35,856 nt of DNA from contig NZ_VDFU01000021.1 of NCBI RefSeq assembly GCF_006152115.1, positions 1-35,856 on the forward strand. Reading direction: 5' to 3'. A program made the translations under genes and the position numbers. The stretch is from Rubellimicrobium rubrum. Lineage in GTDB: Bacteria; Pseudomonadota; Alphaproteobacteria; Rhodobacterales; Rhodobacteraceae. The notes beneath the pieces are model-generated. The model ran no database searches. It was not told the DNA's origin and saw nothing but the letters and a program-made list of their open reading frames with translations. Shown here piece by piece: positions 18,766 through 27,163 of this stretch (the stretch's first letter is position 1; every line of letters starts with the position of its first letter).

Positions 18766-19383
18766 ATGTTCTATCGCCCCGCCGACGGCCACGGCCTGCG
18801 CCACAATCCCTTTCATGCCGTCGTGTCGCCTCGTCCAATCGCCTGGATCTCCACCAGGGGACTCGACGGCGTGGACAATCTGGCGCCCTATTCCTTCTTC
18901 AACGCCATGGCGTCCGAGCCGCCGCAGGTCGTCTTCGGCTCGTCCGAAACCAAGCCCGACCGCGACGGCACCAAGGATTCGCTGGGCAACATCCGCGACA
19001 CCGGCGTCTTCTGCATCAACATCGTGGAGTTCGCCGCCCGCGAGGCCATGAATGCAAGCTCGGCTCCCCACCCGCGCGAGGTGGACGAGTTCGGGGCTGC
19101 CGGTATTGCCAAGGCGTCCTGCGAGACGATTCCCTGCGTCCGGGTGGCCGGAGCGCCTGCCGCCCTGGAATGCCGGCTGACCCGCATCGTGCGGCTGGCG
19201 GGGGACGCCAACTATGCCGTTTTCGGCGTGGTGACGGGCGTGCACCTGCGGGACGATTGCCTGGTGGACGGCCGCCTCGACGTGACCCGCTACCATCCCT
19301 TGTCGCGCCTGGGCTACCGGGACTACGCCGTCGTGCAGGAGGTGTTCCAGATGGCCCGTCCTCGCGCGATCCCGACGCGCTGA
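18766..19383 (+). CDS. Flavin reductase-like (FMN-binding split barrel) protein
   Basis: This 205-residue protein begins MFYRPADGHGLRHNPFHAVVSPRPIAWISTRG and continues APYSFFNAMASEPPQVVFGSS. This is the flavin-binding split-barrel pattern of the flavin reductase/DIM6-NTAB family. GNIRDTGVFCINIV matches the next conserved strand and helix. Family knowledge: members bind FMN and either reduce flavin for a partner or act on small aromatic substrates; no partner oxygenase lies nearby, so the role is open. An in-frame ATG at 18748 is an alternative start. Two small hairpins follow the gene (around 19386-19397 and 19414-19429). Confidence 0.85.
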   Translation: MFYRPADGHGLRHNPFHAVVSPRPIAWISTRGLDGVDNLAPYSFFNAMASEPPQVVFGSSETKPDRDGTKDSLGNIRDTGVFCINIVEFAAREAMNASSAPHPREVDEFGAAGIAKASCETIPCVRVAGAPAALECRLTRIVRLAGDANYAVFGVVTGVHLRDDCLVDGRLDVTRYHPLSRLGYRDYAVVQEVFQMARPRAIPTR

Positions 19384-19458
19384 ACCTGCCGTCCGGCAAG
19401 TGGTTGCGCGGGACTGCCTCTGGAGGCAGGGTTCGGACGGGCGACGGGCGGGAACGGC

Positions 19459-20325
19459 ATGACGGTGCATCTGGGACTGATCGGCGGCTCTGGCCTTTAC
19501 GGGCTGGTCCTCGACGATGCCGAGTGGCGTCCCATCGAGACGCCCTGGGGTGCTCCGTCGGATGCGATCCTCACGGGCCGGCTGGGCGGCATGCCGGTCA
19601 GCTTCCTGCCGCGTCACGGCCGCAGCCATGTCCATGCGCCCGGCGAGTTGCCTGCGCGAGCCAACATCGCCGCGCTTAGGATGCTTGGCGTAACGGACGT
19701 CGTTTCGATCTCGGCCGTGGGCTCCTTCCGTGAGAAGATGGCACCGGGCGACATCGTTGTGGTGGACCAGTTCGTGGACCGGACGGTGGGCCGGCCGGCC
19801 TCGTTCTTCGGGACCGGCTGCGTGGCGCACGTCAGCCTCGCCCAGCCCACCTGCCCGCGCCTGTCGCGGCTTGCGGCCGATGCGGCCGAGGCCGCGGGCG
19901 CGACGGTCCATCGGGGGGGAACCTATCTCTGCATGGAAGGACCGCAGTTCTCCTCGCGGGCCGAGTCGCGGTTGTGGCGCGAAGTCTGGGGCTGCGACGT
20001 GATCGGCATGACGGCCCTGCCCGAAGCGCGCCTCGCTCGTGAGGCGGAGCTTTGCTACGCCACGGTCGCCATGGTGACGGACTACGACTCCTGGCACGAG
20101 GGACACGGCGCAGTGGATGTCGCCGCCGTGCTGGCGGTGCTGGCCGCCAATGTGGCATTGGCCCGGGATCTGGCCACGCTTCTTCCGGAGCGCCTGGCCG
20201 AAAGGGGTATGCCTTGTCGGGACGGCTGCGATCGCGCGCTTGACCATGCGCTGATCACCGCTGCCGATCGTCGCGACCCGGCGCTGCTGGAGCGCCTCCG
20301 CACCATCGCGGGTCGCGTGCTTTGA
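19459..20325 (+). CDS. mtnP: S-methyl-5'-thioadenosine phosphorylase
   Basis: This 288-residue enzyme splits methylthioadenosine with phosphate into adenine and methylthioribose-1-phosphate. Family signatures are GLIGGSGLYGL at the start, FLPRHGRSHVHAPGELPARANI, MEGPQFSSRAES in the substrate pocket, and MTALPEARLAREAELCYA followed by VTDYDSWHEGH, the last being typical of MTA phosphorylases rather than other nucleoside phosphorylases. Adenine made here would be the substrate of the apt product encoded 0.7 kb downstream. Its stop codon overlaps the TTG start of the next gene as TTGA. Confidence 0.95.
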   Translation: MTVHLGLIGGSGLYGLVLDDAEWRPIETPWGAPSDAILTGRLGGMPVSFLPRHGRSHVHAPGELPARANIAALRMLGVTDVVSISAVGSFREKMAPGDIVVVDQFVDRTVGRPASFFGTGCVAHVSLAQPTCPRLSRLAADAAEAAGATVHRGGTYLCMEGPQFSSRAESRLWREVWGCDVIGMTALPEARLAREAELCYATVAMVTDYDSWHEGHGAVDVAAVLAVLAANVALARDLATLLPERLAERGMPCRDGCDRALDHALITAADRRDPALLERLRTIAGRVL

Positions 20326-21008
20326 AGCTTGGCGCCCTCTTGCTGGCAGGGCTCCTGGGCTTCGGGGCAGCCGCGGCTGCCGAGGACGACTTCCTCGTGA
20401 CCTCGGGCAAGCTGTCCTCCGAGGATTTCTACCGGCTGGTGTCCTGTCGGGCGCTGCCGGGCGGGCCATGCACCGTCGACCCGGTGCGCTGGTCCCCTTC
20501 GCGGGCGCAGGACCTGGCCGTGGGCTTCGCGCCGGTGCCGTCGACCTATCCGCCCCAGATGATCCGGCGCATGAGCGGTGCCGTGGATCACGCCATAGCC
20601 GAGATCAACGCCGCAGGCGCCGCGCTGCAGTTGCGCCGGGCCCGCAAAGGTGAACCTCCCGACATCACTTTTCACCTCGCCCCCGTCCGCGAGGGCGACT
20701 CCATCGAAGGGACCGGACTTGCCGGCGTGGACGGGCAGGTCATCGGGGCGGCCCTCGTAACCATCTGGTGGGACGAAGGCGAGGATCTGGCCGAGGCCGT
20801 CATCGTGATGGCCGCGAACCTGCCATTGTCGGATGTCGGGCCCGTCGTGCTTGAGGAACTGACCCAGGCCATGGGCCTGATGACCGACATCCGCAACCCG
20901 GCCTATGACGGCATCTCCGTCTTTTCGGAGGATTCGAACTCCGTCACCCGGCTGGGCCCGCAGGACCGCGAGGCCCTGCGCCGTCACTATCCGCCACAGG
21001 ACCCCTGA
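20322..21008 (+). CDS. DUF2927 exported protein
   Basis: This 228-residue protein has a signal peptide (residues 1 to about 20, ending AAAAAE) and a DUF2927-type domain with the conserved region [27 protein letters not shown]. That EELTQAMGL stretch resembles metallopeptidase-related helices in which a Glu follows an expected zinc site, but I see no HExxH, so peptidase activity is doubtful. The start is a TTG overlapping the mtnP TGA as TTGA, which implies translational coupling. It sits between two adenine salvage genes although it is predicted to be outside the cytoplasm. Function unknown. Confidence 0.82.
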   Translation: MKLGALLLAGLLGFGAAAAAEDDFLVTSGKLSSEDFYRLVSCRALPGGPCTVDPVRWSPSRAQDLAVGFAPVPSTYPPQMIRRMSGAVDHAIAEINAAGAALQLRRARKGEPPDITFHLAPVREGDSIEGTGLAGVDGQVIGAALVTIWWDEGEDLAEAVIVMAANLPLSDVGPVVLEELTQAMGLMTDIRNPAYDGISVFSEDSNSVTRLGPQDREALRRHYPPQDP

Positions 21009-21046
21009 TGCGCGGCCCTTGTCCCTTTCAACCCTCTGGAGAAGCC

Positions 21047-21574
21047 ATGTCCGTCAAGGACTACATCCGCACGATCCCAGATTTCCCGGCGCCGGGGATC
21101 ATGTTCCGCGACGTGACGACCCTGTTCGGTGACCCGCGCGGGTTCAGGATGGCCGTGGACCAACTTCTTCTGCCCTGGGCGGGCGTGCGGATCAACAAGG
21201 TCGCGGGTCTTGAGGCGCGCGGCTTCATCTTGGGCGGTGCGGTCGCGCACCAGCTTTCGGCGGGCTTCGTGCCGATGCGCAAGAAGGGCAAGCTGCCCGG
21301 CCGGACCATCGAGCAGGCGTACAAGCTCGAGTACGGGACCGCCGTGCTGGAAGTTCACGACGATGCCATCCGTCCCGGCGAAAAGGTTCTCCTCGTAGAC
21401 GATCTCCTCGCGACCGGCGGCACCGCCGAGGCGGGGCTGAGCCTCATCGGTCAGCTAGGCGGCGATGCGGTCGGCTGCGCCTTTGTCGTCGACCTGCCGG
21501 ATCTTGGTGGGCGGCAGCTCTTGGAGACGACCGGCCACCGCGTCCATGCACTCTGTTCGTTTGCGGGGCACTGA
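21047..21574 (+). CDS. apt: Adenine phosphoribosyltransferase
   Basis: This 175-residue enzyme makes AMP from adenine and PRPP. The N-terminus [27 protein letters not shown] and the PRPP loop [14 protein letters not shown] at 114-127 are diagnostic, with [11 protein letters not shown] and the flexible-loop RKKGKLPG between. The ATG at 21047 has CTGGAGAA upstream; the frame from 21008 adds 13 unsupported residues. It lies at the end of an mtnP-DUF2927-apt set, consistent with recycling adenine released from methylthioadenosine. A short hairpin overlaps its stop. Confidence 0.96.
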   Translation: MSVKDYIRTIPDFPAPGIMFRDVTTLFGDPRGFRMAVDQLLLPWAGVRINKVAGLEARGFILGGAVAHQLSAGFVPMRKKGKLPGRTIEQAYKLEYGTAVLEVHDDAIRPGEKVLLVDDLLATGGTAEAGLSLIGQLGGDAVGCAFVVDLPDLGGRQLLETTGHRVHALCSFAGH

Positions 21575-21588
21575 CCGCAGAGGGTCAG
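21571..21588. terminator. Short hairpin spanning stop codons of convergent apt and oxidase gene
   Basis: CTGACC (21571-21576) and GGTCAG (21583-21588) form a 6-bp stem with a 6-nt loop. The apt TGA and the stop of the opposite gene lie in or next to the arms. There is no T tract, so it is a weak terminator candidate. Confidence 0.3.
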
Positions 21589-23000
21589 CCTTGGAATCGC
21601 AGAACGGCACCGGGGTTCAGGATGCCGTTCGGGTCCAACGCCGCCTTGACCGCACGCATCATCGACAGCTTCACGGGGTCACCGTAACGTTCGAGGTCCG
21701 CGACCTTGAGCCGCCCCACCCCGTGCTCGGCCGCGACCGAACCGCCACGCGCATGAACGAGGTCATGCACGATCTCCTTGACCCGGCTCCTCAGCGCGTC
21801 GTGCTCGGACCGTGGCACGCCTTTGTGCGCGAAGACGTTGAAGTGCAGATTGCCATCACCCAGATGGCCGAAGCAGTTGACGCGGAACGGTCCCAAGGCC
21901 GCCAACGCGGCCTCGGCTTGGGGGATGAAGGGCGCGATCTCGGACAAAGGCAGCGAGATGTCATGCGAGGAGACCGAACCGATACGCCGGTTCGCCTCTG
22001 GTATCCGCTCGCGCAGTTCCCATAGCGCCGCGCCCTGCGCCTCGGATGCGGCCAGGACGCCATCGGTGACAAGGCCCCGCTCGCTCCCTTCGAGAAAGAT
22101 CCGCTCTAGGGCGCCCTGCGGCTCAAGACCTTCGGGTAACCCCAACTCGATCAGGACCGACCAGTCCGGGACCGGTCGGAGCGGCGATACCCCCAGCCCC
22201 GTCTCCTCCAGAAAGTCGAATCCCATCCGGCCCATCAGTTCGAAGCCCTGCACGGCGTCCCCGTAACGCCCCTGCGCGAGCCCCAGGAGATCCAGCGCCG
22301 CGGCTGGCGACGGCACCGCAAGGAGGGCCACGCCGATGGCGGCCGGAGGCTGAACCAGCCGCAGCGCCGCCGCCGTGATGATCCCGAGCGTGCCTTCCGA
22401 CCCGATCAAGAGGTCGCGCAGGTCGTAGCCCGCGTTGTCCTTGCGCAGCCGAGACAGCCCGTGCCAGACCTCTCCCTGTGCAGTGACCGCCTCAACGCCA
22501 AGGCACAGCGCGCGCGCGTTGCCGTAGCGCAGCACCTGGGTTCCCCCCGCATTGGTCGCGAGCAGCCCGCCGATCCGGGCCGAGCCTTCGGAGGCCAGCG
22601 ACAAGGGGAACAGGCGCCCTTCCCTTTGCGCCCGCCCCTGTACATCGGCCAGGATGACCCCGGCCTCGGCGACCAGCACGTTCTCGGCCGGAAGAACGGC
22701 CCTTATCCGGTCCATCCGCGCGAGGCTCAGGATCACCGGCGCGACCCCTTCGGACATGAGTTGGCCTCCGACAAGGCCTGTGCCGCCGGAATGAGGGACC
22801 ACCGGCACCCGCGCCTCGTGGCAGGCGCGAAGGATGGCAGCGACCTCCTCGGTGGAACCAGGGGCCAGCAGCAGCCCTGTCCCGCGGAACCGGCCGCGCG
22901 GCTCGGTCAGGTGATGTTCCTCGGCCTCGCGGAAGGTGGCGGCAGGCAGATGAGCGCGGAGCGCATCGAAGAAGGCGGGGGTCACGGGCGCAAGGGTCAT
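21585..23000 (-). CDS. FAD-linked oxidoreductase, GlcD/D-lactate dehydrogenase type
   Basis: This 471-residue protein is of the vanillyl-alcohol-oxidase/PCMH FAD family. The FAD-binding domain shows VPVVPHSGGTGLVGGQ and GGLLATNAGGTQVLRYGNARAL, and the C-terminal FAD-linked oxidase domain ends HLGDGNLHFNVF followed by AEHGVGRLK, typical of GlcD, D-2-hydroxyglutarate and D-lactate dehydrogenases. The exact 2-hydroxy acid cannot be read. No GlcE or GlcF partner or iron-sulfur subunit is adjacent, so it is probably a stand-alone dehydrogenase. The ATG at 23000 is preferred; a GTG at 23015 is possible. Confidence 0.88.
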   Translation of the reverse strand: MTLAPVTPAFFDALRAHLPAATFREAEEHHLTEPRGRFRGTGLLLAPGSTEEVAAILRACHEARVPVVPHSGGTGLVGGQLMSEGVAPVILSLARMDRIRAVLPAENVLVAEAGVILADVQGRAQREGRLFPLSLASEGSARIGGLLATNAGGTQVLRYGNARALCLGVEAVTAQGEVWHGLSRLRKDNAGYDLRDLLIGSEGTLGIITAAALRLVQPPAAIGVALLAVPSPAAALDLLGLAQGRYGDAVQGFELMGRMGFDFLEETGLGVSPLRPVPDWSVLIELGLPEGLEPQGALERIFLEGSERGLVTDGVLAASEAQGAALWELRERIPEANRRIGSVSSHDISLPLSEIAPFIPQAEAALAALGPFRVNCFGHLGDGNLHFNVFAHKGVPRSEHDALRSRVKEIVHDLVHARGGSVAAEHGVGRLKVADLERYGDPVKLSMMRAVKAALDPNGILNPGAVLRFQG

Positions 23001-23035
23001 GCGCCCAAGTTGCACCCCGCCGCCCGGCCGACAAG

Positions 23036-23848
23036 TCAGTTGTCCGACAGCAGCCTGGGTTCAAGCACGATGACGGTCGGCTGATCCGGCAAGTCGGCCA
23101 GGGTCAGGACGAGGTCGCTCGTCTCCCGCCGGTCCACGACATATCCGGCTTCGTTTTCCATGTCGGCCAGAAAGGAATCCAACGTGCCGCGCCCAAACCA
23201 GTGCATCGGAATGACGATGCGGGACCGAAATCTTTCCAGGGACCGCACCAGCGTCGGGTGGTCGAGCGTGAGGCCCCCATCCACCGGCACCATCACCACG
23301 TCGAGCCGCCCCAGAAAGGCATAGTCCTCTGGCGTGGGCTCATGGTGCAGGTGGCCCAGATGGCCGATGCACAGGCCGCCGGCCTCGAAGACGAAGATGG
23401 AGTTGCCGTCGGGCTCCACGCCGCCGAAGCGGCCCCGGATGTCGGTGGGCACGTTCCGGATCAGCATCTCGCCTAGATCGAGGTTGTGCCGCGCGGCCTG
23501 CCCACCTTCGGCCCAACCGCGCAGGACATGGGGAATGGCGGGATCGGGCGCCTCGGTCCAATGGGTGCCGTGCGCATGGTTCATCGTCACCACGTCCGGC
23601 AGAAAATCCACGTTACCCAGAAAACCCGTGAAATCCGTCGCCACCGAAACCGACAGGGTCTGGATCAGGAACATGGCATGATCGACATAGCTGATCCGCA
23701 CGCTGTCAACCGGAACCGGTTCGCGGAAGCTCGCAGACACCAGCCGCTCGGGCCCTTGGGCCAGGGCGATGCAGTGGCTGGGAATCCGCTCCTGCGCGAA
23801 AGCAGGCAGTGCTGTCAGCAGGGTCAGGGCAAGGGATGCTATACGCAT
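23036..23848 (-). CDS. Exported metallo-beta-lactamase-fold hydrolase with an altered metal motif
   Basis: This 270-residue protein has a signal peptide (1 to about 19) and looks like an MBL-fold hydrolase of the UlaG-like group. After VVTMN comes HAHGTH at 91-96, where the usual HxHxDH has threonine in place of aspartate. Other likely ligands are in GHLGHLHHEP, VPVDGG and PMHWF. Loss of the Asp would remove a ligand of the second metal, so it may be mononuclear or have another reaction. The start at 23848 places the signal peptide at the N-terminus. It follows the GNAT gene by 57 bp on the same strand. Confidence 0.75.
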   Translation of the reverse strand: MRIASLALTLLTALPAFAQERIPSHCIALAQGPERLVSASFREPVPVDSVRISYVDHAMFLIQTLSVSVATDFTGFLGNVDFLPDVVTMNHAHGTHWTEAPDPAIPHVLRGWAEGGQAARHNLDLGEMLIRNVPTDIRGRFGGVEPDGNSIFVFEAGGLCIGHLGHLHHEPTPEDYAFLGRLDVVMVPVDGGLTLDHPTLVRSLERFRSRIVIPMHWFGRGTLDSFLADMENEAGYVVDRRETSDLVLTLADLPDQPTVIVLEPRLLSDN

Positions 23849-23905
23849 GGCTGGAAGGCTAGCGAGCCATGCGGCCACGTCACCCCACGAATCCGAGAGC
23901 AACGC

Positions 23906-24490
23906 TCAGCCGACGTCTGTGCGCCCACGCCGATCGTTGCGCAGGTTGGCGTAGAGCACATGATTCCGCCAGCGGCCGTTGATCTGGAGATAGCTCTGCG
24001 CCACCCCCTCGTACTTGTAGCCGCAGCCCTCGAGAAGCCGGCGGGAGGGGGTGTTCTCGGGCAGGCAGCCAGCCTCGATCCGGCTCAGGTCCAGCACGGT
24101 GAAGGCGTAGTTCACCAAGGACAGCACCGCCTCGCGCATGTAGCCATGCCGCGCGAAGGGCTGGCCGATCCAGTAGCCCGTGGTCCCGGACTGCGCAGGG
24201 CCACGCCGGATGTTGTCCAGCGTGATCGCGCCTAAAAGCATTCCGTCCTCGCGACGGATCAGGAACAGCGGCACCGCCGTCCCGGTCGCGATGGAGTGCC
24301 GGGCCCAGCCCACGCGGTTGGTAAAGGCCCGGCGGCTCAGGTGGTCATGCGCCCACAGGGGCTCCCAGGGTTTCAGGAAATCCTCCGAGTCGCGCCTGAG
24401 CGCGGACCAGGCACGCCAATCCCCCATCTGCGGGGGCCGAAGCACCATCCGCTCGGTTTCAAGCCGAAGCTCCCTGCGACGGAAGATCAC
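23906..24490 (-). CDS. GNAT N-acetyltransferase (RimJ/RimL-like)
   Basis: This 194-residue protein has the RimJ-type GNAT pattern: an N-terminal LETERMVLRPPQMGDWRAWSALR, then GAITLDNI, YWIGQPFARHGYMREAVLSLVNYAF as the acetyl-CoA binding strand and helix, and CLPENTPSRRLLEGCGYKYEGVAQSY. Family knowledge: such proteins acetylate N-termini of ribosomal or other proteins, but the target cannot be read. The only sensible start is a GTG at 24490, 13 nt after the stop of the M16 peptidase gene, which places it in the same transcript. Confidence 0.88.
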   Translation of the reverse strand: MIFRRRELRLETERMVLRPPQMGDWRAWSALRRDSEDFLKPWEPLWAHDHLSRRAFTNRVGWARHSIATGTAVPLFLIRREDGMLLGAITLDNIRRGPAQSGTTGYWIGQPFARHGYMREAVLSLVNYAFTVLDLSRIEAGCLPENTPSRRLLEGCGYKYEGVAQSYLQINGRWRNHVLYANLRNDRRGRTDVG

Positions 24491-24503
24491 GGATGTCCCA
24501 TGC

Positions 24504-25769
24504 TCAGGCCGCGAGCCTGTCCCGCACGGCATCGAGAGTCGGCGCGGCTTCGGCCGGGCCATAGACCGCGAGCGCCGTGCCCGTATCGCCCGCCATTCGT
24601 GCGGAAAAGTCGCGGACATCCTGCGTAGTGACAGCCTCCACCTTGGCGATCTGCTCCTCGACCGTCGGCACGCGACCCCAGATCGACAGCATCCGCGCCA
24701 AACGTTCGGCCCGGTTGGAGGGGCTCTCTAGGCCCATCAGCATGCCAGCCTTCATCTGCGCCCGCGACCGCGCGACCTCGGCCTCGGTCATGTCGTCGGC
24801 CGCGCGCTTCAGTTCGTCCACGGTGATGCCGACCAGCTCGACGATGTCCTCGGCGCTGGTCCCGGCGTAGATCGTGCTGAGGCCCGTGTCCTCATAAGCC
24901 CCAGCCTGGGCGAAGATGGTGTAGCAAAGACCCCGGTTCTCCCGGATCTCCTGGAACAGCCGGGACGACATGCCGCCGCCCATCGCCGTGGCCCAGATCT
25001 GCGCCGTGTGGATCGCCGGGTCGCGATAGTCCGGGCCTTCGAGGGCCAGCGCGAAGTGCACCTGCTCCAGAGCTTTGATCTCGCGCCGCTCGCCACCCTG
25101 CCAGCGGGCAGGCTGGATCAGCGACGGACGATGAAGGGGGCTCAGGTGCCCAAACAGCTGCTCCGCCGCGCGGCAGATCGCGTCATGGTCCACGGCGCCC
25201 GCAGCGCATAGAATCATCTGGCCCGGCCCGTAGTGCTCGGATACGAAGCGCCGCAGATCGTCCTTGCCGAAGCTGCTTACCCGCTCGCTTTCGCCCAGGA
25301 TTGTGCGCCCGAGCGGCTGGTCCGGATAGGCGACCTCCTGCAGCCAGTCGAAGACGATATCGTCCGGCGTGTCGAGCGTCTGCCCGATCTCCTGAAGGAT
25401 CACGCCCCGCTCGACCTCGATCTCCTCGGGGGCGAAGACGGGGTTCAGCAGGATGTCCGCGATCACGTCGAGCGCGAGATCCACGTCGTCCTCGAGGACG
25501 CGGACATAATAGGCCGTCATCTCGCGCGAGGTGTAGGCGTTGATATAGCCGCCCACATCCTCGATGGCTTCGGCGATCTCCAGGGCGCTGCGGCGCGCGG
25601 TGCCCTTAAAGGCCATGTGTTCGAGGAAATGGGCAATGCCGTTCTGCTCGGCTCGTTCGTGCCGCCCGCCGGCCAGGACCCAGACGCCGATGGCGGCAGA
25701 TTTGAGGCCCGGCATGGTTTCGGTAGCGATGCGGAAGCCGTTGGACAGGGTATGAAGTCGGACGCTCAC
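24504..25769 (-). CDS. M16 family zinc peptidase (processing peptidase-like)
   Basis: This 421-residue protein has the inverted zinc motif HFLEH at 47-51 (IAHFLEHMAFKGT), with the third ligand expected in the EVERGVILQEI helix. The C-terminal M16 half contains GGGMSSRLFQEIRENRGLCYTIFA. It resembles mitochondrial processing peptidase beta and bacterial homologues placed after thrC in alphaproteobacteria. The natural substrate is unknown. It starts at a GTG that overlaps the thrC stop as GTGA. Length is that of a single-chain small M16 protein. Confidence 0.92.
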   Translation of the reverse strand: MSVRLHTLSNGFRIATETMPGLKSAAIGVWVLAGGRHERAEQNGIAHFLEHMAFKGTARRSALEIAEAIEDVGGYINAYTSREMTAYYVRVLEDDVDLALDVIADILLNPVFAPEEIEVERGVILQEIGQTLDTPDDIVFDWLQEVAYPDQPLGRTILGESERVSSFGKDDLRRFVSEHYGPGQMILCAAGAVDHDAICRAAEQLFGHLSPLHRPSLIQPARWQGGERREIKALEQVHFALALEGPDYRDPAIHTAQIWATAMGGGMSSRLFQEIRENRGLCYTIFAQAGAYEDTGLSTIYAGTSAEDIVELVGITVDELKRAADDMTEAEVARSRAQMKAGMLMGLESPSNRAERLARMLSIWGRVPTVEEQIAKVEAVTTQDVRDFSARMAGDTGTALAVYGPAEAAPTLDAVRDRLAA

Positions 25770-27154
25770 GTGCGGATGCGCTCCCGAATGAGGTTTTTCA
25801 GGCTATCGAGGTCGTTGGGAACCCTCGTCACCCGCTCTGGACGGTCATACAGGTCGGCCATGCGCGGCGGAAGAGGGGGCCGGATCCCCGTGGCGGCCTC
25901 GACCGCCGCCGGGAACTTGGCCGGATGCGCGGTGGCGAGGGTCACCATGGGTGTCTCTCCCAGATAGGTCTCTGCCACATGAACGCCAACCGCCGTATGC
26001 GGGCAGATCAACTCACCCGTGGTCGCAAGAACGCGAGCGATGGTGGCCGAGGTTTCCTCCTCCGAGGCACGGCCGGAGGCGAACCAGTCCCGCAAGGTCT
26101 CGATGGCGCCCTGCCCTACCTTGAAGCCCCCCTCCTCGCGCAGCGACGCCATCGCCGCCGTGACCGCTTGCGCGTCGCGCCCATACGCGTCGAAGAGCGC
26201 CCGTTCGAAGTTCGAGCTCACCTGGATGTCCATGGACGGGCTGATCGAGGGAACGACACCCTCCTTGCGGTGGTCGCCCGACACCATCGTACGGTGCAGG
26301 ATATCGTTCTGGTTGGTCGCGATGACCAGCCGCTCGATGGGAAGCCCCATACGGCGGGCGATCAGTCCCGCGTAGATGTCGCCAAAGTTCCCCGTGGGCA
26401 CGGTGAAGCTGACTGACCTGTGCGGCGCACCAAGGCTGACGGCGGCCGTGAAGTAATAGACCACCTGCGCCAGGACCCGCGCCCAGTTGATCGAGTTCAC
26501 CCCTGCAAGAGCCACGCCGTCTGCGAACGTCCGATCCGCGAACATGGCCTTGAGCGCTGCCTGGCAGTCGTCGAAATCCCCATCCATGGCCAGCGCATGA
26601 ACGTTGCCCTCGCTGGGCGTGGTCATCTGCCGGCGCTGCACCTCTGAGACCCGACCATGCGGGTAGAGGATGAACACGTCGACGCCCTGAAGGCCGCGGA
26701 ACGCCTCGATGGCCGCCGACCCGGTGTCGCCCGAAGTCGCGCCGACAATGGTGATGCGCCCGCCCGACCGGCCCAGAGCCGCTTGGAACAGCTGCCCGAT
26801 AAGCTGCATCGCCACGTCCTTGAACGCGAGCGTGGGGCCGTGGAACAGTTCTAGCAGAAAATGATTCGGCCCAAGCTGGACCAAGGGCACGCGCGCGACG
26901 TGGCCGAAGCCACCATACGCGGCCTCGATCAGCCGCCGGAACTCGTCGGGCTCGAAGCTGTCGCTGACAAAGGGCCGCATGATGCGGAAGGCCGCTTCCT
27001 CGAACGGCAGCTCGGCGAGGGCGGCAATCTCCTCGGGGTTCAAGACGGGCACGACCTCGGGCACGTAAAGGCCACCATCCGATGCAAGGCCGGTCATCAT
27101 GGCCCGCTCGAAGTCGAGGGCGGGGGCGTTCCCCCGGGTGGAGATGTAGCGCAT
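25766..27154 (-). CDS. thrC: Threonine synthase
   Basis: This 462-residue PLP enzyme converts O-phosphohomoserine to threonine. It starts MRYISTRGNAPALDFERAMMTGLASDGGLYVPE, diagnostic of the long bacterial ThrC. The PLP-binding lysine is K112 in GPTLAFKDVAMQ, and the phosphate-binding loop is in GATSGDTGSAAIEA. Its precursor pathway begins with the lysC product encoded 11 kb away. It follows the PhzF-like gene by 9 nt and overlaps the M16 peptidase gene by GTGA, within the tail of the cytochrome oxidase assembly series. Confidence 0.96.
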   Translation of the reverse strand: MRYISTRGNAPALDFERAMMTGLASDGGLYVPEVVPVLNPEEIAALAELPFEEAAFRIMRPFVSDSFEPDEFRRLIEAAYGGFGHVARVPLVQLGPNHFLLELFHGPTLAFKDVAMQLIGQLFQAALGRSGGRITIVGATSGDTGSAAIEAFRGLQGVDVFILYPHGRVSEVQRRQMTTPSEGNVHALAMDGDFDDCQAALKAMFADRTFADGVALAGVNSINWARVLAQVVYYFTAAVSLGAPHRSVSFTVPTGNFGDIYAGLIARRMGLPIERLVIATNQNDILHRTMVSGDHRKEGVVPSISPSMDIQVSSNFERALFDAYGRDAQAVTAAMASLREEGGFKVGQGAIETLRDWFASGRASEEETSATIARVLATTGELICPHTAVGVHVAETYLGETPMVTLATAHPAKFPAAVEAATGIRPPLPPRMADLYDRPERVTRVPNDLDSLKNLIRERIRT

Positions 27155-27163
27155 GAAGGAACC

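Noticed and set aside
18745-20469. 574-codon minus-strand frame opposite the flavin reductase-like and mtnP genes
   Set aside because: It is antisense to two well-supported genes and its translation is low-complexity.
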